A stretch of DNA of 64,000 nucleotides from Phytophthora hibernalis (GCA_012656075.1 JAAKBF010000012.1:788458-852457); one strand, 5' to 3'. Shown: positions 43,387 to 54,403, counted from the stretch's first letter. Notes: generated by a model from the sequence alone, not told the origin. A program made the numbers and translations.

Positions 43387-44052
43387 CCCCCGTAACAAAG
43401 AAATCTGTCCGTCCGTCTGTCCGTATGTTCGTTCGCACCCCCAGGTAACGCAAATCCGGACTTTTGGTTGGCTAAAAATAGCTGCCGAGCGCAGCGAAGG
43501 CGGCGCCTCATTCGCTGAAAAACGGCCTTCCAAACAGCCGAGCGAAGCGACCTCATTGGCCAAATTTAAACACTGTCATACTGACTACGATCGGTAGCAC
43601 GATCCCGACCATATCCGGTCTTCCCATTGGCCGAAATGAAAACATTTATGTAGGAACACGAAACAAACCGATTGGTCAATAACCGCACGGTCGGCCTGCC
43701 TGTGATTATTGAAATTACACAAACAAAACCTGGAGTGGGGACTGCCAATCGGGAGTAGTAGCATGTTCTTTTTGTAATACCTTGCCAGATCATTGCCAGG
43801 AATTATACGATGCTGGTGCCTGGCATCGAACACAGCTGGCACTGTGCATGATATATATCGGCACTGTACATACAACGTGCTCTACTCTGTGTACTGTACT
43901 CTCGGTCTATCAATTATATTATTTATGCAACACCCCGTATACTATTTACACTATATGCTGTGTGCATTGTACTAAACTATACCTATACGCCATTTACAGG
44001 ACTGTGTAATATACACTACTTAAGTACGCATAATAATCACTCAATGTATTAA

Positions 44053-44257
44053 TACCGTAAATCACGGCGATCATGCAAGGTACGGCGAACATGCAACCTT
44101 TTCGTAAAAACTCCATCAGTGTGTATTATCTTTACCAATATGTGGAAGCTTTTGTATGTGAGGTGGTCAATTAGATTTTACAGCCTCAAACAAACTTTTA
44201 CGCTTTGACTTGGTTTCTACTCTTTACGGCCTTGTATGATCGCCGTGATTTACGGTA
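44053..44257. mobile_element. MITE with 26-bp inverted ends and TA target duplication
   Basis: Ends TA-CCGTAAATCACGGCGATCAT and its inverted copy finishing at 44257, one mismatch in 26 bp, both flanked by TA. Interior about 150 nt, AT-rich, non-coding. The TA duplication fits a Tc1/mariner- or pogo-type parent. Confidence 0.8.
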
Positions 44258-44449
44258 CAACCTTCACTCTAATTAGTCGTGCTTCGAATATAGTCATCAA
44301 AGAGTACCTTTTCGTGACACAGCTCCCTACAAAATTTTACAGTTGAGCTGAAATTTGCACAAAGACACCTGATTTCGTATGTACATGTAGATGGGCGCTA
44401 TAAACTGGTATCACTCTTCACTATACATTGTATTGGAGAAGTGAAAGCT

Positions 44450-44830
44450 TCTCACAATGAGAGACGACAAAAGAAGAAGATAATATGAAATACAACATAT
44501 GAGAGACGATACACGATTGCTGGGAGGAGATGAGTAGATGTGGGGCGTTAGTACGAGATGCGAGAAAGTATGCTAAACGATACGTAGAGACGATCGTATG
44601 AGAGACGATAGGAAGAGCGACAAAAGAAAGAGATACGATCGTATAGAAAACGATAGGAAGAGAGATAACAGAGCAAGAGATGATTGAATGCGAGACAATA
44701 GTAAGAGAGACGACATGTAGGCAAGGTAGGTAGGTGTAGTCGATAGAAAGATAGACACGTTATGTAGTCACGATAGATATACATGAAATATATAAGAGAT
44801 ATACGATGTGTCGATGGGGGACGATATGTA
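44450..44830. repeat. Degenerate GAGAGACGATA satellite, second block
   Basis: Same unit family as 42655-43250. It abuts the 5' side of the Helitron helicase fragment, suggesting the helicase 5' part was lost by recombination within the satellite or by insertion of it. Confidence 0.7.
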
Positions 44831-44834
44831 CTGC

Positions 44835-45427
44835 TCATCGACAACCCCGTCGTGGATCCAGATGAGGACGAGGAGATTTATCCGGGAGCTATTCCGTGAG
44901 GTATGTGGGGCATGATAGACGAAATGTACTTATTCGAGCAGGTGGTGCTCAACACCCTGAACATCAGTGGCATCCCACCCCACAAAGTGAAACTAAAGAA
45001 GGGGATGCCGGTCATCATGATGCGGAACTTAAATCCCGACCTGGGGTTGTGCAACGGAACACGCCTGCGAATCGTCGAACTCAAAGATCATGTCATCCAC
45101 GCCACCATCATGAACGGCGACAGGCAAGACCAGCATGTGTTGATCCCGCGCATTGTGCTTATCAGCGATGGCAACATCCGCTATTTCGGATTCAGTTTGA
45201 GACGCAAGCAGTTTCCTGTCCAGACTGCCTTTGCCATGACAATCAACAAGGCGCAGGGACAAACGGTACAGTACCTGGGACTGTACTTGGCGACGCCTTG
45301 CTTTTGCCACGGTCAGCTGTATGTGGCCATGTCAAGGGTTACGTCGAGATCGAGATTCAAGGCGTTGGTCGAGTATCCAGAGCGGGAGGAAGAAGACGGA
45401 GTGTACACGGCCAATATAGTCTACTGA
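44835..45427 (+). pseudogene. Helitron PIF1-like helicase, C-terminal fragment
   Basis: From 44903 a 174-residue open frame matches the C-terminal part of Helitron/PIF1 helicases: VKLKKGMPVIMMRNLNP, LCNGTRLRIV, then FPVQTAFAMTINKAQGQT (motif V) and GQLYVAMSRVTSR (motif VI). About 20 codons upstream (PVVDPDEDEEIYPGAIP) also fit but a stop separates them. The Rep nuclease and helicase motifs I-III are absent; the satellite lies where they should be. Confidence 0.8.
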
Positions 45428-45603
45428 CAGCTCTTCGAGACGGCGTAGGCAGCGACTTTGTATGAATGCATTTTTACGAAATCAATACATTTGTCACTTT
45501 GCATAGCGCGCTAATTGTTGACAGTCACCATTCCCATTCCCCATCGAGCGAAGCGAAGGCAGCCACTCTGATCGGTGAGAACCTAGGCGACATACTGAGG
45601 AGG

Positions 45604-45873
45604 CGAGTGCAGCGAGTACGCCTGCGGTTTGAAGTCGGTGTGCGAAGCACGCGGGTGCAAACTCAGGACCAAGCAGGAGTTGACTGTCAAGCGAAGGCGA
45701 AGCTTGCGAGCCGTAGCGGGCTTAGGGTTCATGGAGATGGGAACCACGTCAGTCGAGCGTAGCGAGTACGCCTGCGGTTTGAAGGCCGTGTGCGAAGCAC
45801 GCGGGTGCAAACCCAGGACCCAGCAGTGCTTGACCGTCAAGCGGAGGCGAAGATTGCTAGCCGTAGCGGGCTT
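45604..45873. repeat. Two ~122-bp direct repeats in the Helitron 3' region
   Basis: Units at 45604-45725 and 45753-45873 share GAGTACGCCTGCGGTTTGAA, TGTGCGAAGCACGCGGGTGC and TAGCCGTAGCGGGCTTAG-like blocks, about 90% alike. They lie between the helicase stop and the 3' hairpin. Confidence 0.75.
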
Positions 45874-45995
45874 AGTTTTGTTGTATAAGTCATCAGTAAA
45901 ATATATGGATTTAAAACATAAGCGTGGCATAGTAAAAATAGTAGTGAAGCGAGCTGGAACAGCGAGCTAACGGGCACCAACCAAACATGCACCCA

Positions 45996-46026
45996 CCGCC
46001 CGCAACGCGGGCGGCGCTCGGCTAGT
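45996..46026 (+). mobile_element. Helitron-type 3' end 2
   Basis: Perfect 8-bp stem with 3-nt loop (CCGCCCGC-AAC-GCGGGCGG, 45996-46014), seven spacer bases, then CTAGT (46022-46026). It lies 0.6 kb downstream of the helicase fragment in the right orientation, so it is the probable 3' terminus of that element. Confidence 0.75.
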
Positions 46027-46476
46027 GGACACCGTAATTGAGAATTGTCTTGTAGAAAAGTCTAGCGAAAACAGCACAGCTTGGATAGGACTCGCTCACG
46101 GCTGTTGACGTTTTGGTGCTCAGAGCGACAAATATCATCAATAAAACTGTACCACGAGAATTATCGGAACAAAACGTTGTCGTTTGGGATACACACTGCT
46201 ATGGAGCTTGCTCGAGACTTGAATAATACCAACGAGTTTATGTAGACGGACACACAAGGCGAGATTCACTCCAACGCGTGTGAAAAATCCAGAACGGAGT
46301 TGATACGGAGCGAACATAAGCACTTGTAAATTACAGCTCGTTGTACCGGATCGATAACCAGATCCAGCATCTACACGTAGCAGAATCGTATAGCAGTGGG
46401 GATTTTCGTGGGTTTCGCAAAGTTTTTGGTGGTTTTTGCCGAGGAGAGTATGCAAACTATGGGCGTAGCTTGTCAA
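46027..46476. other. Spacer between Helitron end and palindromic element
   Basis: 450 nt with one minus-strand open frame of 112 codons that I cannot assign. Confidence 0.4.
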
Positions 46477-46783
46477 GTTACGCAGTGATTTTCTTTTTCT
46501 TAGCTTTATTTTACAAGGAGAATAGGTTTAACCGTTTCTTATGCGATGCTAGGGTTTCATCGATGCAACCTCTCGACCAGCACCCAACGCTTTAGGAGTG
46601 TTCGTAGACAGCTTAACCGTTTCTAATCCCCAAATGTTGGTTCAGAAGCGTCCGTACAACCTCTGACCATTGGGTGAGGTAGGGCTACATCTATGTGACA
46701 GCGCTTCATCACGCCTTTTTCCCGCTTAAGTACGATATCAAAATTCTCCCTCCCTTCTCTCTCATCTGCCGCGTGAAGATAAG

Positions 46784-48131
46784 ATGGTAACGCTCTTTTG
46801 TGCGATCGTTGGTGCAGCGGGAAGCGTGTTCTCCATCGACATTGACACGAACAAGTCCGTGGATCACTTGAAGAAGGCGATCAAGGAGGAGAAGCCGAAC
46901 AAGATCCAGTGTGATGCGGACGAGCTGCAGCTCTTCCTGGCGAAGAAGGGCGACGCGTGGCTGAAAGATGACGATCCTGCTGCGCTGGAGTTGGAAGAAG
47001 GAAATACGCATCAAGACATTCAAACGGTGATCGATGGCGAGAAGATGAGGGCGACGAAGACTTTGCAGCACTGGCTGTTTGACAAGAACAAAATGCCGCA
47101 GCCATCCACTGACCAAATCCACGTGCTGGTGGTGGTTCCGGAAAGTTCAGCGAAAGAAGCTACGGCCGCCTTGACGCCGGTGATTATTGACCAAGTGGAG
47201 ATGGCAATGAATAAGGTTCTGAAGGAGCGGGATGAGAAGATGCTATCGATTTCCATATCAACATGCACACGCTCGAAAGAAGGGAACGTGATGACAACAT
47301 TGGGTTACAAGTACTCCGACCGTTGATGTCGCGGAAGACATAGATGGCTCGATTCATCCTTACGCATGGCACGAAAACGTAGCTGAGGACCACTTAGAGC
47401 CACGGCCGGGGTACATGCAGTACTTTCGAGACAACCTTCCGGGTGTCTTGAATCAAGACGAAAGCAGAACAACTCCTTCAAGATCTTCCCCAAGACTGAA
47501 GCCCAACTATTATCTGAAGGACTCAACGCAGGTGAAGAACTTGCTCGACTGCGATGTTTCAAGCAGTTTGCCCTTCAAAGTGAAGGGGACGACGGATATG
47601 ATGATTATCGACGAAGCGGCAAACTCCATGGATGAAGTTTTTGCTGGTCTTCACTTTGTGATCGAACTCAAGAAGGAACAGTGTGGTGTCAAAGAACGAT
47701 GCCAAATACTGCTTGAGTTGGTTGCGGCGGACTTGAAAAGTGAAAACCGTTGTGCTCCTGTGGGATTGCTCACCAACTTGAACAACTACTGGTATTTTCT
47801 GTGGTTCACGCCAGGCAGAGAAATCGCGAGATTGACGCTCAGGTGTCCAGCTAATGGATTCCAAATGATGAAAGAACTTCTGAAGGAGACAAATAGGGTT
47901 GCATCAACTGGAGTGTTTCCCATGCGGATTCCTTTCTTGCGTGTACCTCTTCCGAAGCGTCAGAAGTTGCTCAAAGCTGCACCTGCAGGCGATGATGCCG
48001 CAACAGAAATGCTGGAGAGATACGAGTTGATGTCTGATGAGCTCAGTCCGGAGTTCTTGCTGGCGAGGAGGATGGAATACGAATTTCGAATGGTTCGTGC
48101 AATGCCGATTCACAGTGGAATGTACTCCTAA
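46784..48131 (+). CDS. Crinkler (CRN) effector, left-arm copy (one frame break)
   Basis: Host-targeted cytoplasmic/nuclear effector family of Phytophthora. N-terminal LQLFLAKK at residues 49-56 is the LFLAK-type translocation motif, followed by a DWL-type region ending in HVLVVVPE near residue 120. The C-terminal domain has IDEAA...FVIELKKE and a following ILLELVAADL...NNYWYFLW block. This resembles the restriction-endonuclease-like (D...ExK) C-termini of some CRNs; that assignment is inferred. No classical signal peptide, as usual for CRNs. The left copy breaks near 47323, where the right copy is intact. Confidence 0.85.
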
Positions 48132-48398
48132 TGGTTTAGATAAGAAGCCGAGTATGTGTGCTTAATAAGGATATTCATTTATCACTGCTTCGAATTTTTG
48201 AGTCTTCTTCACCTTAAGATAACTAGTAAAGCAGTGGCAGCGTCTGCAGTGAGCTCCTGGATAACTTGATTTGGTCCAGACCTGGAATCGTTAGATTCAA
48301 TATTACCGGTAGTAAACAATTCAGCTCAACGTAACTTGCTACTTTTGCTCCTTAATTATTGTTTATCCTAACAAATGTGAAGTTTATAGTATATAAAG

Positions 48399-48554
48399 AT
48401 GGCGTTCTCATCCGATAAATATCAACTTAACAAGGAGTGTATCAAAGCCGCTCAAAAGCGCTACTATCTCAATACGAGAGAAACACGTATCGATAAGCAG
48501 CGAGAAAGCACAGCGATCAAATTAATGCTCAAAAGCGAAACTTGTACGCGGTAA
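48399..48554 (+). CDS. Small basic ORF, left arm
   Basis: 51 codons (MAFSSDKYQLNKECIK...). A TATATAAAG box sits just before the ATG. Past 48520 a second frame is equally basic and Lys-rich (KKKSNLSKVKPKLPAK). One base added to the AAA near 48520 would join them to about 73 residues. Identical in the right arm. Function unknown; small basic proteins are common in virus-like elements. Confidence 0.4.
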   Translation: MAFSSDKYQLNKECIKAAQKRYYLNTRETRIDKQRESTAIKLMLKSETCTR

Positions 48555-49008
48555 AGAAAAAATCGAACTTAAGCAAAGTGAAACCGAAATTACCAGCGAA
48601 ACCTAACTTAGCTAATTAATTAAAAAAATCGAAAATAGAAAGTCGATACTGAGATAGACCGCACCTAAATCACTTTTAGGAGTTGATGATAGCTACATTC
48701 AATTTCTATTTGGATGCGATACAGTATCAGAGATCTCTAAGGTGGATTTAGCGCGCAATTTACTTCCTCGATCGACTGTTGGATTTGGTAAGCACAAGAC
48801 CAAATCGTTCGAATGGGTCAAGGCCAACGATAAAAATATTATCATTGGCTCCAAAGTCTTGACAAGGCTTTTGCCAGGTATCTCTAAATTATTTTTTTTG
48901 CAGATTTTTTTGAGGTCTAACATATAAAGACGATCCTGAGCGAAAAAAGTATAACTATAACGACGACCCCACGAGGGAAAATGTAACCACCGATAATATA
49001 TAGCAAGT

Positions 49009-49260
49009 GTGTTTGCCTACGAACTTGAGGGATTAAATAGATTAAATATCCGAGATATTAAATTGGGGAGCAGCTACCGAGTCAAGGTTCGTGGTAGAAC
49101 CGGTACGATGGTATATGTTAGCAACATTTCCAACCGTAAGAATCAGGAACTCGTAGCTAAGCAATATAAGGTCTCTACGGATCAACTCAAAAGCACATGT
49201 CGGCTAACTACAAAGCTGATCCTAAGTAACAACAAAAAACATGGAGTCTCATCTATATGA
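49009..49260 (+). CDS. Unknown ORF upstream of polymerase, left arm
   Basis: 83 codons, basic (LGSSYRVKVRGRTGTMVYV). It overlaps the polymerase start by 20 nt, the compact packing of virus-like elements. A second open piece at 48660-48927 (GVDDSYIQFLFGCDTVSEIS...) may belong to the same or an adjacent gene. Not recognised. Confidence 0.4.
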   Translation: MFAYELEGLNRLNIRDIKLGSSYRVKVRGRTGTMVYVSNISNRKNQELVAKQYKVSTDQLKSTCRLTTKLILSNNKKHGVSSI

Positions 49261-49903
49261 GAGTATCCAGGCCTCAGAGTTCTATGACAAGCTTGAGAAC
49301 GTTCTCACAAGCCAGAATAATGATTTCAAGGTCAATATCGCTCTAGGATATGATCTAATCAGCAAGACGGATGATAGTTTTAGTCAATATTGGCATCCAC
49401 ACATTGCTAACACGTCTGTATTCGAAAGACCGGTTTCCATCAACAGCAAGGCAGACATTCGTAAGAAGGTCATTTCCGAGATTCGATCAATGGAGTTAGT
49501 CGACAAACTCAACTACCCATCGAGTGGATATTAGCTTAAGGCGATAACAGGATTTAAGATTTTCATTTACCATCGCAAGCATGCCCTTGGAGATAGCGAG
49601 GTTGTCATCCCCAAGATCATCCGCGATAACAAGCGTGTTATCAACTTCCCGAAAACGAACAACAAATGCGTTTTCCAACTGCATTGCTTACCACACCCAG
49701 TCTGGTACTAAGAAAGACCCACGGTTCATTCAGGCTCTGGTGAAGGCGGTGTTCAAGCGCTACTGTTCTTTCAAGGGTATTATTTATACACTGAGTCTGT
49801 TCCGTAATTTCAAGTCGATCGATCTTCTACAGCTTGATGAGGTGGAGGAATGCTTCCAACTGAGCATAAATGTATATTCGATGAATGGGGCTTCTGGGAA
49901 GGT
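49241..49903 (+). pseudogene. Truncated N-terminus of protein-primed DNA polymerase B, left arm
   Basis: Mirror copy of the first ~220 residues of the polymerase on the other side (MESHLYESIQASEFYDKLEN, FHCIAYH-like region, then VKAVFKRYCSFKGIIYTL). A stop follows YPSSGY and the frame shifts once before KAVFKRY. At 49903 the homology to the right arm ends, and the reading frame runs straight into the fibre-like protein. Confidence 0.75.
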
Positions 49904-51059
49904 CTCAGGAGGTGCTTATTTTAGTGGCAATTGTTTGTTTGGATTAGCGGTATCTGCTACCGACATTAATGGAATCATTCGGACATCATCGCAGCCATAC
50001 ATTACATCGCTTGGTACTTTAAGTGGCCTATCCACTACTGGGAATATAACTTGTGGAGGATTAGTTAATGGATTTCTAGGATATGGCAATCAAGGATTGA
50101 TTACAACCGTAGAAACGCTCACGGAGCTCGGAATCGGAAGCGCTGCTGCGTCCTCAGAGTACGTGCGGATTACTGGAAGTCGTTTGGACTATCTTGATGG
50201 CTCGTACACGCGAATGGTAAGATTTGCTGGCTCTAATGCTACACCTGTAGACTTTCAAATAGAAGTAGCAAATGGTACTAACGCCACTTCTAGCAACGCC
50301 GCGTGGATTGGCACGAGAACGAATAACGATTTGAGATCTGGAGTGAGCGATGGAACTGCAATGATACTAATGGCGGGAGATCGTCTTGGAGTAGGAGCAA
50401 CGTCTCCGAACGTTCCTCTTCATATACCAGGCTTCACCTCAATATCGTACGGCAATAAATCTACCATGGTTTACCGACTTCGTACAAACAACGGCGTAAC
50501 CGAAATGACTCTCGGGCCAATTTTGTATGATACCGCTGCCGTTTTTGGCAGCTACATTTCGTGTGCGGCCCCAGCAACAACAAGTGACCAATGACTACAA
50601 CGAAATATTTATACTGCTCCTCTAGATCGCATCAATATTCTATACAACGAGTGTGATGTTGTTCTCTATGAGTGGATGCTGTCCGAGAAGCGCCAAGGAC
50701 AGGAGGCTGGTTTAATCGCCCAAGATCTTGTTCGTGCTAGTCTAACTGACTTGGTATCTGTATTCCATCGGGATGGAATGCCCGAAGGCGAGGGTGCGAA
50801 TATTTCACCGAAGGATGTGCAGCTTAATGTAGATTACAGTCGCATATCTGCGTACAATATGAAGATGATTCAGCATTTGTTAGCTGAAATAGAGGAGCTA
50901 AAAGAAAATAAGAGCTGCCGCGTTAAAAAGCAAATGTCTTCACCGAAGGCTTCTTTTGAGATGGTTTGTAAGCCCATATTGCGTCCACCTGTCGTCTGTG
51001 TAGAAGCATCGGACGTCTTCAAAGTTTTACCAAGATCCGTAACCCATACGACAGCTTGA
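49904..51059 (+). pseudogene. Fibre-like protein with Peptidase S74 self-chaperone domain
   Basis: The N-terminal part resembles phage/virus tail-fibre shafts (SLGTLSGLSTTGNITCGG, LDYLDGSYTRMVRF). The C-terminus is an S74 intramolecular chaperone: DRINILYNECDVVLYEWM, then EAGLIAQDLV, then LNVDYSRISAYNMKMIQHLLAEIEEL (the helical staple). The family's autocleavage signature S-D-x-R-x-K appears as SDQ, then TGA (50592-50594), L, Gln. Thus Arg is replaced by a stop and the catalytic Lys by Gln. Both halves share one frame. The 5' part is missing; the polymerase fragment is fused in its place. Confidence 0.72.
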
Positions 51060-51397
51060 GTCTGCTGAGCTCGCTCATGAATGATCCAATTTTTCATGAT
51101 GGATTTGAGCTCCGCGATGTTGAGATCGCTACTATCACCATATCTGCCAGCGGAACTCAAGATGATTCGGGGTTGAAGAAGAACATTGTTTTATTAAATC
51201 GACGATTTTTAGCTCGCTATATTAGTCGAGTAATAATATCCTTGAGCTCAGAATCAGAAATCTATCGGTTGCTGTACATATCCACACTGAGAGACTTCTG
51301 CTACCGAAAAATGGATGGATTGACCTTGCCTAGATCCATCTCGCCTTTCAGCTTATCGTACTCGGCGCTCAGTGAGTCAAGCCGATTCTCGAGCTTA
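51060..51397. other. Gap between convergent element genes
   Basis: Between the ends of the S74 gene (+) and the 403-residue gene (-). A plus-strand frame here is open but resembles nothing. Confidence 0.4.
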
Positions 51398-52609
51398 TCA
51401 TGGAATTGATATTGGAGATGAGTGATTGCAAGGATCTCCTTGAACGTTTTTGTCATTGATGGTTAGCTTGTCGTAAGCAGCTTGATCAATATGCTGCTTG
51501 TAGACAAGGGTCTTGATCATGATTTGAAGACTATCACTGATCTTGCATTTAGGTCCACATTTACGATAATTGGGCTGCACAATCACCAGTGTCTTAGCAT
51601 CGAGATCTGGCAAGCGAACGTATCTGCTCCCAATCTGACGATATGCGTACGCACTCAGAGTGGCTAAGCTCTGAATTTCGTTAAGATTGTACGTACGTCC
51701 ACGTCTGACAACACCATCCAGCGGAGCAATACCAGCACCTCTTAGACCACGCCCTTTCAACCCACTCCGTCTTTGTTTCTCAAACGCTTTAGCAGCACGC
51801 TCTCGCTCTTCCTCTTCTTGCTTCTCATAAACACGTTCGTTATATCGCTTAGTCTTCATTGAATAAACAGCTTTAGTGACTTTTACTGCAGCCCTTGCAG
51901 CCTTCAGTGCGGAATTGTTTCGCCGGCTAAGCCCGGCCGTCTTTATTGCTTCTAACTGCCTCTGAGCCTCTCCATACTCTTGGAACGCCCCCTCTGCATC
52001 GTCGTGGATCTTCGGTAGCTGCTCATCGTGATCGTATGGTTCTGCACTTTCTTGCTTAATATCAGATGCGTTGTTGAAGATGACTTCACGAATAATCTTA
52101 AGATTGGCATTTACATTATTAATCATTTTCAGTTCATCGTTGCCTGCTGGGGCTTCTGTATTGCTTGCAGTGCGATATGCATATTCCAATCTATCAAGGA
52201 GGGATAGAAACGTATCCATCCATTGAATAGTCTTCATTAAATCAGTCCAAACTTTTCCAGATATAGACTTATATTCTTTGTTTATAATATTTAGATATCG
52301 ATCCTCACTTGGGACACCAACATAATACGTGTCGTGAACTCTTACACCTTTGTTGTAACCTACAATAGGGCGAAGACGGAATGGAATCACAACCTTCTTA
52401 TCGAAAAGACTCTTGTAGTACTCGTACAGTATTTTCTTAGCTTCGCTATCAAGGATTGACAATTTATGATCTCTCTCTTCATCTAATCTAGTTTTAATAT
52501 CATAACGTGCCTCTCGCTCATCATTATCACCTGTAGGTTCGGATGATTTAATAGTCTTTTCGACATCACTTGCCCCTACCATAGTGCGTTTTAAGCCTCT
52601 GCTTTTCAC
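51398..52609 (-). CDS. Element protein with tandem adenain-type cleavage sites
   Basis: 403 residues, intact. Helical and highly charged (a Glu/Arg coiled coil at about 255-282). Residues 284-293 read LKGRG-LRGAG, two adjacent matches to the adenoviral-protease pattern (L/I/M)-x-G-x-G, ahead of a C-terminal domain rich in Tyr/Pro. Polinton and adenovirus minor capsid and core precursors carry such sites. The protein is therefore a candidate virion precursor of the element, but no protease gene is visible here. Family otherwise unrecognised. Confidence 0.6.
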   Translation of the reverse strand: MKSRGLKRTMVGASDVEKTIKSSEPTGDNDEREARYDIKTRLDEERDHKLSILDSEAKKILYEYYKSLFDKKVVIPFRLRPIVGYNKGVRVHDTYYVGVPSEDRYLNIINKEYKSISGKVWTDLMKTIQWMDTFLSLLDRLEYAYRTASNTEAPAGNDELKMINNVNANLKIIREVIFNNASDIKQESAEPYDHDEQLPKIHDDAEGAFQEYGEAQRQLEAIKTAGLSRRNNSALKAARAAVKVTKAVYSMKTKRYNERVYEKQEEEERERAAKAFEKQRRSGLKGRGLRGAGIAPLDGVVRRGRTYNLNEIQSLATLSAYAYRQIGSRYVRLPDLDAKTLVIVQPNYRKCGPKCKISDSLQIMIKTLVYKQHIDQAAYDKLTINDKNVQGDPCNHSSPISIP

Positions 52610-52694
52610 CTTTCAAAAATTCTCTAAGTGTCGATTCACAATCAACTTTTTTATTGCTGATGTATGCTTCAGATTTGATCCTTTGCCATACACA

Positions 52695-53700
52695 TCAATG
52701 GAACCTTTTTACCCAAACGAATTGATTCGGGCTGCTTTCGTCAGATTTGTACATTTCTTTGAAGATTGGTAAGATACTCTTCATCAGGCCATTAGACTCC
52801 AGCATCTCCCATTTTTTAAATAATCCATAGCAACTGGAATCGGCTTTGCTCGTTGTCAGATGTTGTCGACGTTGATTTCCGACAAAAACGGATGTCAGGT
52901 AGTCTTCGATCCTTAAGGATAACATCGAGATCCTCTAGTTCTTCGCCTGCTCCCATCTTCTTTTCCAATCGCGCAAGTGTTCGCGTCATAGTGACTTGAT
53001 CACGCATGGCCCCAACTTTATCGATTGAGTTGCTTTCTCCGCCATACAATATATCCCTGATTTTTGCTTCAGTGGCTATCCAGTCGATAGTTTGATCGTT
53101 TTTGGTTTTGTTCCCGTTAGAAGCGAGCCTTAGAGATGTTTTATCTCCTAAGAAGTATCTCTTATCAACTCTTCCAGTTTTTTCGAATAGGAAAGATTCC
53201 TAAAGAACCCCAGTTCGGATTGTTAGAGAACAAGGCCTTGATCCACTCCCGCCCAGCGACCTGATCCTCTGTGTCTACAGGTTTTGTAGCTCTTATTAGC
53301 ATCAAACGGCTGAGTACCAGCATCAACCATCGTGCGATCCCAGCATCAGATGTTTGAGGACGAGCTTGGACGTTTCTATCAGTCATATTCACACGATTCG
53401 TGTTCATAGATGTCTCAACCATAACTGGTGATACCTCAGGGTTTTTCACGGAGTTTTCACTACTCAGACTTTTTCTCCGATATGTCGGTCTGAGTCGATT
53501 CGGTTGATTTCTTAGCTACCGTAGTAAATGATTTATCAACAGCGCTGGCCCAGGATGCTCCTTCACACATGCCACGCTTGGCTTTCGTTTGGCGAACTCG
53601 TTTCTGAGCCCTTTCAAGCAGCTCATGCCGCTTTTGTTCTCTCTGATCTAGTGAAGTAAAGTTATGGAATATATTAACCTGTATATGAGTGCTAATAAAA
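52695..53700 (-). other. Cluster of short minus-strand ORFs in the element
   Basis: Open frames at 53680-53460 (ends SAVDKSFTTVAKKSTESTQ...), 53449-53165 (MKNPEVSPVMVETSMN...) and 53049-52816 (MYGGESNSIDKVGAMRD...) follow one another on the strand of the 403-residue gene. They are probably pieces of one or two element genes interrupted by frame breaks. No family recognised. Confidence 0.4.
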
Positions 53701-54403
53701 AAGAGTGGGCATAAATACTCTGACAGGGTCTCAAGACTCTGCCTACGTCCGAGCCTCGCTCGCTACCAGAACGTAGGCATTACCGAATCATTACGATATG
53801 GCATAAACGCATGGCAAATATGGTTCCGCTCATTTAATAAATTAATATATCGGTTCTTGATACAGTGGAACGGTACTCCAAATATCTCCTCGAGCTCATT
53901 TTGATACTTCACATTAGCTACCGTTGTTCAAAAATGGATACTGGATCTAGATCAAGTAACCCATTTTTGATCCTGCTCATCTCTTTAATAATCCATATCT
54001 GTCGCCGAAGCGTGGCGAGCTCCCGCTCTTTATCTAAACAATTGGGGCACATTATTAAGCTGTGGGAATGTATATATATATCAAGTCAACATACTTTAGA
54101 AAAATCTGTAAAACATACCAAGTTAAATATATCTGAACTCAATACTTAAGAGGATGTCTCTACTATTTATACTATCAAGCTAATTGTTGTTCATTTATCT
54201 TCTTCTTTCTGACGCCCAGTATGCGTTCTCGAGTGTTGATCTCTTGTTCTTATTTATCAATCATAAATTATCCTGTGGCTCCTAACTGTCAAGCTCTTTG
54301 CCAACCCACTCAACCAGATATTTGTACTTTCCATTCCGCATCTTCTTGAGGTCTAATATCTTCTCCGCCTCAATAATATCGTTCCTCTTGATCGTTGCGT
54401 CTG
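53701..54403. other. Low-coding stretch between element genes
   Basis: Holds one 44-codon minus-strand frame with CPNC at its start (near 54050-53915). The GACTCTGCCTACGTCCG-like stretch near 53735 pairs with GAACGTAGGC at 53770 as an imperfect hairpin, possibly a terminator. Nothing else seen. Confidence 0.35.

Larger units (their letters stand above)
46477..49903 (+). repeat. Left arm of 3.43-kb inverted repeat
   Basis: Near-identical to 58415-61844 reversed. Differences noticed: C3/C4 in CTCCCTCCC near 46747, G3/G4 near 46554, T4/T3 near 46797, a small rearrangement near 47316, one indel near 48254 and rare substitutions. The inner edge lies inside the polymerase N-terminal coding region. 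Confidence 0.9.

Noticed and set aside
53720..53780. tRNA-like folded segment in the element
   Set aside because: Only an imperfect single hairpin; no T-loop, anticodon arm or box sequences.
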